A DNA stretch of 64,000 nt from Levilactobacillus lanxiensis (GCF_016861655.1 NZ_BOLN01000009.1:110958-174957), one strand, 5' to 3'. Shown: positions 43,396 through 53,735, numbered from the stretch's first letter. The notes: generated by a model not told the origin, from the letters alone. A program made the numbers and translations.

Positions 43396-44751
43396 TTATT
43401 TAGTGGTTTCTAAGCTGGTTACCTGGGTCTGAGCTGCTTGGGCCAGGATGTTCAGGTAGTTGAATGGCCGGTCAAAGTTGGGTTGGAACAGCATGTCGAC
43501 CATGGCCAGGTCATCAATCGTGTTTTCATTTTGGATGCAGACGGACAGGGTGTTCGCCGATTGTGAGACGTCGTACTTGCTCATCAGGGCGCCGCCGAGA
43601 ATCCGCTTGCTGTCTGGGTCGTAAACCAGGGACATCAGCACGGGTTCCGTCGATGGCATGAATTCTGGCCGGTAGTTATCCTTAACGATGACTTGTTCGG
43701 CGTTGATGCCCTGTTGCTTGGCAGCGGCTAAGGTCAACCCGGTAGAAACGATGGTCCGACCGTAAAGAGCTAAGCCAGAGGAAGATTGTGTTCCCATGTA
43801 CTTAACGGTGGGGTTAACCAGGTTCTTGCCGACTAAGATACCTTGACGAACCGCGTTGGTTGCCAGGGGGATGTAGGCGTTTTGGTGCGTGGGGTTATAG
43901 TGAACTGCTGCACTATCACCGGCAGCAAAAATGTCGGGGTTGGATGATCGCATGTAATCATCCGTGATAATCGCGCCGTTTTGAGCCATGTCAACTTGAC
44001 CCTTGAGCAGGGCGGTGTTGGGCCGAAAGCCGATGCAGAGGATAGCTAAATTGGTGTCGTAGCTGCCTTTGTCGGTCTTGATGGTCACACCGTCGCCGGT
44101 ATCCGTAAAGCTTTGGACCGTTTCGCCCAAGGCTAACTGCACGTGGTTGTCGCGGTAGTCCTGTTCGATGACGTCGGTAAATTCTTGGTCAAAGTACTTA
44201 GGCATCACGCGATCCATGGCATCAATCAGGGTAACGTTGTGGCCAGTGGTGGAGTAGGCTTCGGCCAGTTCGGCACCAATGTAGCCGGCACCGATGACCG
44301 TGATGTGCTTGGCGTGCTTCGCCTCTTCGATTAAGGTTTGGGCGTGATTCCAGTTCTTGCAAAGCTTCACATGGTCGCCGTCGATTCCCTCAATCTTAGG
44401 GATGATGGGCCATGAACCAGACGTCATAACCAGCTTGTCGTAGCTTTCAGTGGTTTGGGCATGAGTCGCCAGGTCTTCAACCGTGACCGTCTTTTGGTCG
44501 GCGTCGATGGCTAAAACGTTGTGGCCCATCTGTACGTTAGCGCCTAAGCTCTTTAATTCTTCGGGGCTGGAGTAGAACAGGCCTTGGGGGTCCGCTACCT
44601 TGCCGCCGAGGTACAGGGCGATGCCGCAGGATAAGAAGGAAATATTATCATTCTTTTCGTAAACGGTGACGTCTGCATCGGGGTGTTCCGCTAAAATTTG
44701 CTTAATGGCAAAGGTTCCTGCATGTGTACAACCAACAACTGTGACTTTCAT
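43396..44751 (-). CDS. nox: water-forming NADH oxidase
   Basis: This flavoenzyme of 451 residues reduces O2 to water with NADH, regenerating NAD+, which is valuable for heterofermenters. The FAD motif VVGCTHAGTFA is at 5-15, the redox-active cysteine is Cys42 in FLSCGIALYLGG, the NADH motif is VIGAGYIGAELAEAY, and the second FAD segment is NPDIFAAGDSAAV. CoA-disulfide reductases share the fold, but the sequence and length fit Nox. ATG 44751 has GGGAGG 7 nt upstream; the longer frame to 44805 has no ribosome site. Confidence 0.92.
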   Translation of the reverse strand: MKVTVVGCTHAGTFAIKQILAEHPDADVTVYEKNDNISFLSCGIALYLGGKVADPQGLFYSSPEELKSLGANVQMGHNVLAIDADQKTVTVEDLATHAQTTESYDKLVMTSGSWPIIPKIEGIDGDHVKLCKNWNHAQTLIEEAKHAKHITVIGAGYIGAELAEAYSTTGHNVTLIDAMDRVMPKYFDQEFTDVIEQDYRDNHVQLALGETVQSFTDTGDGVTIKTDKGSYDTNLAILCIGFRPNTALLKGQVDMAQNGAIITDDYMRSSNPDIFAAGDSAAVHYNPTHQNAYIPLATNAVRQGILVGKNLVNPTVKYMGTQSSSGLALYGRTIVSTGLTLAAAKQQGINAEQVIVKDNYRPEFMPSTEPVLMSLVYDPDSKRILGGALMSKYDVSQSANTLSVCIQNENTIDDLAMVDMLFQPNFDRPFNYLNILAQAAQTQVTSLETTK

Positions 44752-44835
44752 GGTGGTGCCTCCCAAAACAAGATTTTTTGAAGGGTATTTCACAAATACG
44801 TCCATGTGAAATCCTTTTCAATTGATTACAACTCT

Positions 44836-44863
44836 ATTTTAGACAATTTATTTCGAATGTCAA
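44836..44863 (-). promoter_or_regulatory. nox promoter
   Basis: Minus strand TTGACA (44858-44863), 16 bp, TAAAAT (44836-44841). Confidence 0.82.
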
Positions 44864-44881
44864 CACTTTTTTGAAAGTGTT
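44862..44881. promoter_or_regulatory. inverted repeat overlapping the nox -35 box
   Basis: AACACTTT and AAAGTGTT, 4 bp apart, touch the first bases of the -35 hexamer. A repressor or redox regulator could bind here; it is not a Rex consensus. Confidence 0.5.
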
Positions 44882-45049
44882 ACCATTTTGTTGACAGCAC
44901 GGATTGAACCCGAAACTAGTCTTGCTTAGCGAAAAGCGGTAAACTAAAGAGCGTAGATTTACCTGTAAGTTCAGTTACTAACACGGGTGGGGAACCACGC
45001 CGCGTCGGCAACTCACGGACAGGACTTATTTGAAGGAGTGACTAATTTA

Positions 45050-46486
45050 ATGTCAAAAGTAGCCAAGCATCTCTCAGCCTGCACCTCCGTTTTGGTCGGT
45101 AAAGCCGCCACGGTCGATGGGTCCACGCTGATTGCTAGAAACGACGATACCTTTTTACCCTTAACCCCGCAACGGTTCTACGTTCATCCCGCAGAGCATG
45201 ATCAACCTAAGCGGACCTGGGTCTCCAACCAGAATGGCTTCACAGCACCAATTCCTAGCGACGGTTACCGCTACATGGCAACGCCTAACGTCGAAGTCGA
45301 CAAGGAAGGGGTCTACGCCGAAAGTGGGTTCAACGAAAAGAACGTGGCGATGAGTGCCACCGAAAGTGTTTACGGCAATCCGGCCGCGTTAGCTTTCGAT
45401 CCACTGGTGGCCAATGGTCTGGCCGAGGATTCCCTACAAACGATGGTGCTCCCTTACATCAACTCCGCGCGCGATGGGGTGCGTTACCTGGGCAACCTGA
45501 TCAAGGAATACGGCTCACCAGAAGGTAACGGCGTGCTCTTCTCCGATCATGATGAGGTTTGGTACATGGAAATCGTCACGGGACACCACTGGGTTGCCCA
45601 ACGGATTCCGGACGATGCCTACGCGGTGACCGCGAACCAAGTGGCCATTCAACAGGTGACCTTCGATGATCCAGACAACTTTATGTACTCCGAAGGGATT
45701 CAAGAATTTGTCACGACCAACCATTTGAACCCAGACCAAGATGGCTGGAATTTCCGGCACATCTTTGGGACGAGCACCGAAAAAGACCGGCATTACAACA
45801 CGCCACGGGTCTGGTTCGGCCAACACGTATTGAATCCTGAAATCGAACAGGATCCCCAATCCAGCGACCTGCCATTCATCTGCCGGACCAGCCACAAGAT
45901 CAGTGTGGAAGACGTGGAATACATTTTGAGTTCCCACTATAACGAAACGCAATACGATCCACTGGGCCCTGGCGACGGTGCGGACAAGCTGAAATTCCGG
46001 CCAATTGCCATGAACCGGACGCAAAATTCCCACGTGCTCCAGTTACGAAACGATGTACCGGCCGACCGCTCAGCCATTTTCTGGTTGAACTTTGGGGTAC
46101 CAGCCTTTAGTCCTTACGTGCCATTCTTTGCCAACGCTACTGATACGGATCCGTCGTACAGCCAGACGCCAGTCCACTTGGATGACGTCAGTGCTTACTG
46201 GATGTACCGCAAGATGTCCATGATTGTGGAATCGCATTACGTTCAGTTCATTGAACAGGATACGGACTACGTGACGGCTGCCAAGCAAGACTTACGGACC
46301 CACGTGGCCACGGCCTTGGCTGGCGCCAAAGACCTCACGGGTGATGCGTTGACCGCCTACCTGACGGACCAAAACCACCAGGTCGTCGCCGACATGCGGC
46401 AGGTCACGACGCAGTTGACCAATGACTTGATTGAAAAGGGGCTGACGCTGTCCCACCTGACCTTCAACATGGACAAGAACCTGTAA
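45050..46486 (+). CDS. pepD: C69-family dipeptidase
   Basis: This cytosolic dipeptidase of 478 residues belongs to the Ntn-hydrolase superfamily. The predicted nucleophile is Cys11 in SACTSVLVGKAATVDGSTLIARNDD, exposed after loss of the first residues or used directly. NEKNVAMSATESVYGNPAAL and the RTSHKISVEDV region agree with the family. The start ATG 45050 was chosen for GAAGGAG about 10 nt upstream and because the family begins just before this Cys. Divergent from nox. Element R20 begins 25 bp after the stop. Confidence 0.92.
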   Translation: MSKVAKHLSACTSVLVGKAATVDGSTLIARNDDTFLPLTPQRFYVHPAEHDQPKRTWVSNQNGFTAPIPSDGYRYMATPNVEVDKEGVYAESGFNEKNVAMSATESVYGNPAALAFDPLVANGLAEDSLQTMVLPYINSARDGVRYLGNLIKEYGSPEGNGVLFSDHDEVWYMEIVTGHHWVAQRIPDDAYAVTANQVAIQQVTFDDPDNFMYSEGIQEFVTTNHLNPDQDGWNFRHIFGTSTEKDRHYNTPRVWFGQHVLNPEIEQDPQSSDLPFICRTSHKISVEDVEYILSSHYNETQYDPLGPGDGADKLKFRPIAMNRTQNSHVLQLRNDVPADRSAIFWLNFGVPAFSPYVPFFANATDTDPSYSQTPVHLDDVSAYWMYRKMSMIVESHYVQFIEQDTDYVTAAKQDLRTHVATALAGAKDLTGDALTAYLTDQNHQVVADMRQVTTQLTNDLIEKGLTLSHLTFNMDKNL

Positions 46487-46510
46487 GACGGTTCAGGGCT
46501 TGCGCTTGTC

Positions 46511-46700
46511 GTTCGTTCCCGGCGGCGGGCTCAAGACGGCCTGCTGTGGGGTCGGTTCCAGCCGAAGGGCGGGCTTCCACCTCAACTTTGAGCCGTAGTG
46601 CGGTCTCAAAGGTTGTCCCATGCTCTAAACTGAGAAAATCGCTCAGTTAAGACCATCGACACAGCTGGCCGTCTTGGCCCGCCTCTGGTCACTGACATAG
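46511..46700 (-). repeat. structured intergenic element R20 (type A), after pepD
   Basis: P2 pairs CAAGACGG with CCGTCTTG and GGCGGGC with GCCCGCC. P3 is AACTGAG/CTCAGTT and P4 the CAACC/GTTG type. It lies between the pepD stop and the terminator at 46783. Confidence 0.88.
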
Positions 46701-46782
46701 CGCGTCTGTCTCGTCACAGGTCCTGTCAGTTGGCCTGATTTTGGTTCACAGGTTTAGCTAGACTGATTAAAAAAGCTATCTA

Positions 46783-46833
46783 TAGAGAGTGTCTTCCTGG
46801 ACAATCCGTCTGGGAAGACACTCTCTATTTATT
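46783..46833 (+). terminator. terminator downstream of pepD and R20
   Basis: 15-bp stem TAGAGAGTGTCTTCC with its complement, followed by TTTATTT. Confidence 0.87.
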
Positions 46834-47015
46834 TGCTCATAAGCTGGAAATCGTTTGATTGACAGTTTCTGAATGTGACCCCGAAACAAGTCTACGGTAT
46901 AAAACGTCAAGACTCTATAAATCTTCACATTTCTCTCAAAGTCTACACAAATCTTTTCGTCATAATAAGATTATAGTAATCGATGCAATGATTCATTTAA
47001 TTAACGGAGGATTTC

Positions 47016-49625
47016 ATGATGAAGAGAAAAGAGATGAAAAAAATCAACTTAACGGCGCAGCAGGGGTTAACGGCGAAACAGGCCCAAGACCAACTGGCTG
47101 CGACCGGGGCGAACGAATTAATCGCCGCAAAGAAACCTGCGCTGTGGCAACAGGTGGCTCGCCACCTGAGCGACGTTTCCTCACTTGTGCTATTATTTGC
47201 CGTCGGCTTAGCCAGTTACATGGCGCTCTTTCAGGGCGGCGGTTGGACGAAGACGATTGTGATTGGGTCCATCCTGGTGATCAACGTGATCATCGGGCTG
47301 TACCAGGAAGCCTCGGCGGAAAAGGCGTTGGCAGCGTTACAATCTATGAGCCTGCCCACGACGACGGTTCGGCGCGATGATATCGCCCAGACGATTCAGG
47401 CCAAAGACGTGGTGCCGGGGGACTTGGTCCTGCTAAAAGCCGGTGACCAGGTGCCAGCCGATGGCATCGTGCTCCAGAGCACCAATTTAGCCGTAGACGA
47501 AGCCGTCTTAACCGGTGAAAGTGTGCCGGTCACGAAGGAAAAACTCGTGGACCCAGATGGCGCAACGGAAGCGCAACAAGTCTTTTCCGGAACCGCCGTC
47601 ACGGCAGGAACGGCCATCGTTCAAGTCGTGACGACGGGGATGGCAACGGAACTGGGCCAAATCGCAGGGCTGTTGAACAAGACCAAGAAGCGGGCAACAC
47701 CACTGCAGGGCCGGCTGAACAAACTGTCCGCGTGGCTGACGACCTTTGCCGTTTTAGGCGGTATGGTCATCTTTGCCCTCAGCATTTGGATGCAAAATCA
47801 GGGGCTGGCTGACAGCCTGATGATTGGGATTTCCCTGGCTGTGGCGGCCGTGCCGGAAACGTTGCCGATCATCGTGACCATTAGTTTGGCACACGGTGTT
47901 AAGCGGATGGCTAAGCGTAACGCCATCATGCGCCGGGTGAATGCGGTGGAAACGATTGGTGGCGTCGACGTGATTGCCTCCGACAAGACGGGGACGCTGA
48001 CGCAAAATCAGATGACGATTACCCGTTACTGGACGCCCAACACGAAGAACGCCATGGCGGCGGACACGTTAACGCCGGCTGGTGAAAAGATGATGCGTTA
48101 CCTGGGCCTGGCAACCAACGCCGAGATTCAAGAGGTCGCGGGTCAGGAACAGACGATGGGTGACCCCACGGAACTGGCGATTGTACGCTGGTTAAAGGGG
48201 CACGACAAGAGCCGGCAACAGTTTGAAAAACAAGCACCGCGGTTGGCGGAAGATCCTTTTGACTCCACGAAAAAGACGATGGCGACGGTCCACCGGTTAG
48301 CGGATGGTCAACAGCTCGTTATCGTGAAGGGCGCCTTCGACCGGTTACCGGTGGCTTGGCAACCACAAGCTCTCGCCCAAGCCAAGGCCGTTCACGACCA
48401 ATTTGGCCAGCAGGCCTTACGGGTCCTGTCGGTGGGCTACAAGGTGATGCCAGCGACGCCAACGCACGACTGGACGGAACTGACGAAGGACTTAACGTTT
48501 GCGGGGCTGGTGGGTATCATTGACCCGCCACGGCCAGAAGTGATTCCGGCGATTCGGGAAGCCAAACGTGCGGGAATCAAGCCGGTGATGATCACTGGGG
48601 ACCACATGGTAACAGCTGAAGCCATTGCTAAGGAAATCGGCTTGCTGACGCCGGGCCAACTGGTGATGTCAGGCGACGAGCTCCGGACGCTGACGGATGA
48701 CGAACTCGCCGCGCAGATTCAAGATATCGCGGTCTATGCGCGGGTATCGCCGACGGATAAGATTCGGATCGTGCAGGCGTGGCAAAATGCCGGCAAGACC
48801 GTGGCCATGACCGGGGATGGGGTCAACGATGCCCCCGCCCTGAAGGCCGCCGATGTCGGCATCGCCATGGGGATTACCGGTACGGAAGTCTCTAAGGGGG
48901 CCGCCGACATGGTCCTGACGGATGACAACTTTGCCACGATTATCTCCGCGGTCCGGGAAGGCCGGACGGTATACCAGAACATTTTAAAGGCCGTCGAATT
49001 TTTGGTGGGTGTCAACTTTGCCCAAATCTTCCTGATGGTGGGCGCCGTCTTGATGGGTTGGGGTGCGCCGCTCTTGGCGGAACAACTCCTGCTGATCAAC
49101 GTGTTAGCCGATGGGATTCCTGGGTTCTACATTTCCCGCGAACCGGGCGAAAAGGAAGCCATGGAACAGCCACCGGTGGCCAACGACGAAAGTCTCTTTG
49201 CGAGAGGCTTAGGCAGTCGATTGGCAACCCGGGCGGTCACGTTTACCTTCCTGACGCTAGGCATCTACGCGATTGGCCGGTTCGGCCTCTCCGCGGGTCA
49301 AGCTACAATGGGGATGACGATGGTCTTCCTGGTGCTGGCGGTTGGTTCGATGGTTGATATTTACGCCATCAAGGACCGGCAACCACTGACGCGGCAAAGC
49401 CTCATGCGTAATCCCGTGTTAAACGGGGCGATGCTCCTGGCCATCGCGTTGGTGATTGCCAGCGCGACGATTCCGGGCCTGCAGAGCATGTTTGGCCTGG
49501 TAAGCTTACCGGCCGTCGCCTGGTTGATTGTGATTCCAGGCATGTTTATCCCAACGATTGTGTTAGAAATTGCCAAGCGTTGGCAACGACGGTCCACGAA
49601 CACGTGGGTCGCAGAAATTGACTAG
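47016..49625 (+). CDS. P-type cation-transporting ATPase (Ca2+-type, P2)
   Basis: This ATP-driven cation pump of 869 residues has the N-terminal domain LTAQQGLTAKQAQDQLAATGANEL, the actuator LTGES, helix 4 with VPETLPIIV, the phosphorylated Asp323 in SDKTGTLTQ, the hinge MTGDGVNDAPALKAADVGIAMG and six C-terminal helices. The helix 6 region reads LADGIPGFYISREPG. Ca2+ or Mn2+ is likely, but the ion cannot be fixed from these residues. GGAGG precedes ATG 47016. The leader repeats AAGTCTAC near 46890 and 46939, possible regulator contacts. Confidence 0.9.
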   Translation: MMKRKEMKKINLTAQQGLTAKQAQDQLAATGANELIAAKKPALWQQVARHLSDVSSLVLLFAVGLASYMALFQGGGWTKTIVIGSILVINVIIGLYQEASAEKALAALQSMSLPTTTVRRDDIAQTIQAKDVVPGDLVLLKAGDQVPADGIVLQSTNLAVDEAVLTGESVPVTKEKLVDPDGATEAQQVFSGTAVTAGTAIVQVVTTGMATELGQIAGLLNKTKKRATPLQGRLNKLSAWLTTFAVLGGMVIFALSIWMQNQGLADSLMIGISLAVAAVPETLPIIVTISLAHGVKRMAKRNAIMRRVNAVETIGGVDVIASDKTGTLTQNQMTITRYWTPNTKNAMAADTLTPAGEKMMRYLGLATNAEIQEVAGQEQTMGDPTELAIVRWLKGHDKSRQQFEKQAPRLAEDPFDSTKKTMATVHRLADGQQLVIVKGAFDRLPVAWQPQALAQAKAVHDQFGQQALRVLSVGYKVMPATPTHDWTELTKDLTFAGLVGIIDPPRPEVIPAIREAKRAGIKPVMITGDHMVTAEAIAKEIGLLTPGQLVMSGDELRTLTDDELAAQIQDIAVYARVSPTDKIRIVQAWQNAGKTVAMTGDGVNDAPALKAADVGIAMGITGTEVSKGAADMVLTDDNFATIISAVREGRTVYQNILKAVEFLVGVNFAQIFLMVGAVLMGWGAPLLAEQLLLINVLADGIPGFYISREPGEKEAMEQPPVANDESLFARGLGSRLATRAVTFTFLTLGIYAIGRFGLSAGQATMGMTMVFLVLAVGSMVDIYAIKDRQPLTRQSLMRNPVLNGAMLLAIALVIASATIPGLQSMFGLVSLPAVAWLIVIPGMFIPTIVLEIAKRWQRRSTNTWVAEID

Positions 49626-49799
49626 GGCAACACCGTAACTGAATGGGTCGCGCCAAGACGCTCACACTACCAATAACTGACGATTGCTTGGAGGAGTAAA
49701 CGAGACGTTTGGAAGCGTGTGGGGGTCATGGTAAGACACATTCGGCAAATAAGCTAAAGCCAAAGCATACGCCGCAACGTATGAATCGGTTAGAGACAA

Positions 49800-49850
49800 A
49801 AATAACGGTCACCTCTTCAAGAAAAATGAAGAGATGACCGTTATTTGTTT
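49800..49850. terminator. bidirectional terminator after the P-type ATPase
   Basis: Near-perfect 20-bp stem (AAATAACGGTCA plus CTCTTCA arms) with a 7-nt loop. The gap 49626-49797 holds nothing recognisable. Confidence 0.92.
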
Positions 49851-49937
49851 GGTTTTATATAATTCAGCGTTTAGTAATTGTGATGGTTATCTATCAAACA
49901 CAGGAACCAGCGCAATCGAACTTGGCATAATCAGTCT

Positions 49938-50122
49938 CAGTGACCAGAGGCGGATCAACTTGACCAGCTGTGTCGATGGACTTAGCTGAGGTTTCCCACT
50001 CAGCTTAGCCCATGGGACGACCTTTGAGACCGATTCTCAGGCTCAAAGTCGAGGTGGAAGCCTGAGAATCAGGCTGGAACCGACCCCACAGCAGGGCAGG
50101 TTGAATCCGCCGCCGGGAACGA
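49938..50122 (+). repeat. structured intergenic element R21 (type A)
   Basis: P2 is GGCGGAT/ATCCGCC with CAACTTG/CAGGTTG (one U-G). P3 is AGCTGAG/CTCAGCT, P4 CGACC/GTCG. Short P1 pairing GAACT/AGTTC reaches the stop codon region at 50143. An extended -10 (TGG CATAAT, 49923-49931) lies just upstream. Confidence 0.88.
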
Positions 50123-50142
50123 AACGAAATCACAACCCAGTT

Positions 50143-51243
50143 CTAAGCGTAAGCGACAAGGGCGAGGCGGACGTAGCGCGCATTAATGTAAGCGTCCGGC
50201 CCAATCTGGTACCAGACCAGCTGCTGATCATCCACGATGCGGCCACGAATATCCAGCGCCTCCCCGTGGTCGAGCTGGCCAGCCGTTTCGCCATAAGGTT
50301 CGTGGTAAATGGATACGGCCTTGCCCGGCACGTAGTCAACCGTGCCAATCCGTTCAAAGGGTTCGGGGTGCCACTGGTCGGGCTCGGGTAAACCGAGGTC
50401 GATGAACTGGTGTTCACGCCGCACGGTTTCCTTGGCCGACAACCACTGCTCACCACCGAGGTTATACCAAACGTCGCCGTTGGTCAGGGTGATAATCATG
50501 AATAAGCGCCACAGCGAATCCGTGGGGAACTGATACCCGTAAGCCTGGCCGTTGGGGCCATCGAAAACCTGATGGTCGGCCTGCAGAAAGACAAACTGGT
50601 GGACCCGCTGGACCATTTGCCAGGAATCTCGCCGGTAGTAGTAAACGACCTGCCCGGGGTGCTGGCTAAAGGTGCCCCGTTGTTGGCCCTGAGCCTGAAA
50701 GATGTGGTAGTTTTCAACGGAAGGTGGGGTCATCGAGAAGGCCGTGCCCAATCTCCCGCGAAGAATTCCGGGGAGTTCCAGCAACCGGCCGGTATCGTAA
50801 TCGACCAGGTAGCTAATGATGGGTTGTCCCCAGTGTCGGACGTAGACCAGGGTGGTCAAGCCGTATTCTGAAATGTAGTCTTGGGTGAACCCGTGTACAT
50901 CACGGAGAGCGTATCCCGCAATTTTAGGAAAGCGGAAGTTGACCGGCTGGTTGAGGACGCCGGTGAGGACCAAGGCAGGTTGCAGCGGCTGATTTTGGTT
51001 ATCCACTAATCGGACCACCAGGGTTGCCGCTACCTGAGAAGCCTTCGCAACCGGTTTGGGTGTCGTTGGTGGTGCCGGTGAGACGGGTGTTGGGGCTAAG
51101 GGCAGGGACGTGGCACGGGGTTCGGGTGCTTCTTGCGGAATCGGCGTGGGCTCAGGTCGCCGTCGCGTTTGGGCGTGGCGTGGTCGCCGTTTGGGTGCCT
51201 GATTCGGTTCAATCACTCGTCGTAACCAGTCAAAAAAAGCCAT
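50143..51243 (-). CDS. MucBP-like and SH3-like domain protein, no signal peptide
   Basis: The 366-residue product begins MAFFDWLRRVIEP, then a basic and Pro-rich linker (about 15-67). Two beta modules follow (about 72-205) resembling MucBP repeats: VVRLVDNQNQPLQPA with FPKIAGYALRDVHGF, and LVYVRHWGQPIISYLVDYDTG. The C-terminal 60 residues (IYHEPYGETAGQLDHGEALDIRGRIV to NARYVRLALVAY) resemble a bacterial SH3 domain. These are usually extracellular, yet no signal peptide is seen. GGAGGTGAAAGG precedes ATG 51243. Confidence 0.7.
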   Translation of the reverse strand: MAFFDWLRRVIEPNQAPKRRPRHAQTRRRPEPTPIPQEAPEPRATSLPLAPTPVSPAPPTTPKPVAKASQVAATLVVRLVDNQNQPLQPALVLTGVLNQPVNFRFPKIAGYALRDVHGFTQDYISEYGLTTLVYVRHWGQPIISYLVDYDTGRLLELPGILRGRLGTAFSMTPPSVENYHIFQAQGQQRGTFSQHPGQVVYYYRRDSWQMVQRVHQFVFLQADHQVFDGPNGQAYGYQFPTDSLWRLFMIITLTNGDVWYNLGGEQWLSAKETVRREHQFIDLGLPEPDQWHPEPFERIGTVDYVPGKAVSIYHEPYGETAGQLDHGEALDIRGRIVDDQQLVWYQIGPDAYINARYVRLALVAYA

Positions 51244-51360
51244 GTCCTTTCACCTCCTGAAGTTTCCATTAAAATATTAGTCTATAGCTTACAGTATACC
51301 GCATTCTGCGGGTGCATTGCAGGTCCTTTTGCAAAACGCTTCCAGAGATTGTTTAGGCAA

Positions 51361-51395
51361 CAAAAAACGACGCCTCGCAAGTCGCGAGGCGCCGT
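51361..51395 (-). terminator. terminator of clpE
   Basis: ACGACGCCTCGC with GCGAGGCGCCGT, T run on the minus strand. Confidence 0.88.
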
Positions 51396-51406
51396 TAAAA
51401 ATGCAG

Positions 51407-53644
51407 TTACTTTTTATCAGTCGTTGGTTCGGCTGCTGCCGGTTGGGCAGTGTCCGTGTCAGCGGCTAAGACAATCTTGCCATCTTCAATCTTGGCCACG
51501 AGGTTCTTAACGTCCGCGTGATCCAGGTAGAAGTCCGCAATCCGGTCTTCGATTTCTTCTTGAATGACTCGCCGTAATGGCCGAGCGCCCATTGCTGGGT
51601 TGTAGCCCTTCGTGACGAGTTGTTCTTCGACGGGTGTCGTGACGTGGATGTGGAGGCCTTGGCCCGCAAGCATCTGGTTGACGTCACCAATCATTAAGTC
51701 AACAATGTGCATCAAGTTTTCCTTGCTGAGCGAGTTGAATTCAATGATGTCATCGAATCGGTTCAAGAATTCTGGCTTGAAGTAAGCGGTCAGATTGCCC
51801 AGAACGGAGTGGGTCTTGCCCTCGGCAGCGGCACCGAAACCAACGTTGGCTTCAGCATCGCCGGTCCCGGCGTTACTGGTCATGATGATCAACGTATCCT
51901 TGAAGGAAACGGTCCGACCTTGAGAATCGGTCAACCGGCCGTCGTCAAGAATTTGTAAGAACATGTTCATGACGTCGGGGTGGGCCTTCTCAATTTCGTC
52001 CAGTAAGATCAAGGTGTACGGGTGCCGACGAACTTGTTCCGTCAGCTGACCGGCTTCTTCATAGCCGACATAGCCAGGTGGGGACCCAATCAATTTCGAA
52101 ATGGAATGTGGTTCCATGTACTCAGACATGTCGAACCGAATCATGGCCTCCTGGGAGCCGAAGAGTTCATTGGCTAATTGCTTAGCTAATTCCGTCTTCC
52201 CAACACCAGTTGGACCGACGAAGAGGAAGGACCCGATTGGCCGGCCCGTGCCGTTCAACCCAATACGGTTCCGGCGGATAGCCCGCGCAACCTTGTCGAC
52301 GGCTTCGTTTTGACCAATGACGTGCTTTTCCAAATCAGGGGAGAGGCTTTGCAGTTGATGTTGTTCCTTGGCTGCTAACTCACCCACGGGGATGGACGTC
52401 TTTTCTTCGACGATGTCCTGCATGTCCTTGACAGTAACCGTGGCCGACTGATTTTGATCAGCGGTCTTGGCGTTTTCCTTGGACTTCTCTAACTTCGTGA
52501 CTTGATCACGGTAGTAGGCGGCCTTTTCGTAGTCTTCCTGCTTCAAAGCAGCCTGCTTCTGTTCCTCGGAGCTCTTGATTTTTTCATCAATTGCCTTAGG
52601 ATCAGCCACGTTGATCGTTAAGTTCTTCCGTGAACCGGCTTCATCCAACAGGTCAATGGCCTTGTCCGGTAAGAACCGGTCTTGGATGTAACGGTCAGAC
52701 AGGCGAACGGCAGCCTCGATGGCGTCGTCCGTGTAGTGTACGTGGTGGTAATCTTCGTACTTCTTTTGGATGCCTTGTAAAATCTTGACAGCTTCATCGG
52801 CACTCGGTTCATCAACCGTGACGGGTTGGAACCGACGGGCGAGGGCTTGGTCCTTTTCAATATCTCTGTATTCATTTAAAGTCGTGGCCCCGATGAGTTG
52901 GAAGTCACCCCGAGCTAAGGCTGGCTTCAACACGTTACCAGCGTCCATGCCACCCTCGGCATTGCCGGCACCCATGATTTCATGGATTTCGTCAATAAAG
53001 AGGATGATGTCCGGATTACTCTGAACTTCCTTCATCAATTGTTGCATCCGTTGTTCAAATTGGCCCCGGATCCCAGTTCCTTGAACCAGGGAAACCACGT
53101 CCAATCGAATAATTTGTTTGTTGGCTAATTTTTGGGGAACGTTGCCTTCAACAATCCGTTCCGCAAGGCCTTCAATGACGGCCGTCTTCCCAACACCGGC
53201 TTCCCCAATTAAAACGGGGTTGTTCTTGGTCCGGCGATTGAGAATTTCGATGACTTGAGCCGTCTCTTTGTCGCGCCCAATAACGGGGTCAACCTTGCCA
53301 TCCTTAGCTAGTTTGGTCAGGTTCAAGCCATACTGACTGAGTAGGCCATTGCCGTTTCCTTGGTTACCAGCAGGTTGGGTTGGTTGACCAGGTTGCTGCG
53401 CACCGGATTGCCGGTAGTCAGCTTGGTCGTTGTTGCCGCCTTGCATTGCCCGGAAAATATCATCCAGGTTACCAAAGCCGAATGGATCTTGTGCCATACG
53501 GCCACCTCCATTTCCAGAATCGTTTTGTTGCTGCTTCAGCAGTTGATAACAATTTTGGCATAGGTCAACTTGTTGCCGCTGCCCATTTACACTCATGTAA
53601 AGGTGAATCGTTGCTTCATTGCGGTGGCAATTTTGACATAGCAT
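51407..53644 (-). CDS. clpE: ATP-dependent Clp protease ATP-binding subunit ClpE
   Basis: This AAA+ unfoldase of 745 residues delivers damaged proteins to ClpP. It starts with the ClpE-specific zinc finger ([15 protein letters not shown] then [11 protein letters not shown]), followed by a Gln/Asn-rich linker, the first AAA domain ([22 protein letters not shown]), a UVR-like coiled segment ([22 protein letters not shown]) and the second AAA domain ([21 protein letters not shown]). ATG 53644 follows GGAG; the longer frame to 53782 runs through the CtsR operator. Control by CtsR and possibly HrcA is visible upstream. Confidence 0.96.
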   Translation of the reverse strand: MLCQNCHRNEATIHLYMSVNGQRQQVDLCQNCYQLLKQQQNDSGNGGGRMAQDPFGFGNLDDIFRAMQGGNNDQADYRQSGAQQPGQPTQPAGNQGNGNGLLSQYGLNLTKLAKDGKVDPVIGRDKETAQVIEILNRRTKNNPVLIGEAGVGKTAVIEGLAERIVEGNVPQKLANKQIIRLDVVSLVQGTGIRGQFEQRMQQLMKEVQSNPDIILFIDEIHEIMGAGNAEGGMDAGNVLKPALARGDFQLIGATTLNEYRDIEKDQALARRFQPVTVDEPSADEAVKILQGIQKKYEDYHHVHYTDDAIEAAVRLSDRYIQDRFLPDKAIDLLDEAGSRKNLTINVADPKAIDEKIKSSEEQKQAALKQEDYEKAAYYRDQVTKLEKSKENAKTADQNQSATVTVKDMQDIVEEKTSIPVGELAAKEQHQLQSLSPDLEKHVIGQNEAVDKVARAIRRNRIGLNGTGRPIGSFLFVGPTGVGKTELAKQLANELFGSQEAMIRFDMSEYMEPHSISKLIGSPPGYVGYEEAGQLTEQVRRHPYTLILLDEIEKAHPDVMNMFLQILDDGRLTDSQGRTVSFKDTLIIMTSNAGTGDAEANVGFGAAAEGKTHSVLGNLTAYFKPEFLNRFDDIIEFNSLSKENLMHIVDLMIGDVNQMLAGQGLHIHVTTPVEEQLVTKGYNPAMGARPLRRVIQEEIEDRIADFYLDHADVKNLVAKIEDGKIVLAADTDTAQPAAAEPTTDKK

Positions 53645-53709
53645 CTTGTCGTCTCCTTTCTTGCCTGGAATTCTCGTGGGAAACCCACGCAGGTCTGTGT
53701 GAGAAAAGT

Positions 53710-53734
53710 TTTGACCTTTCTTGACCATTGACCA
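53710..53734 (-). promoter_or_regulatory. CtsR operator, three GGTCAA repeats
   Basis: On the minus strand GGTCAA, TGGTCAAGAA and AGGTCAAA follow in tandem directly after the -10 box; the last two match the CtsR heptad repeat with 3-bp spacing. Confidence 0.88.
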
Positions 53735-53735
53735 C

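Noticed and set aside
46859..47380. 173-codon plus-strand frame overlapping the P-type ATPase
   Set aside because: It lies in another frame of a clear ATPase gene and starts in the leader without a ribosome site.
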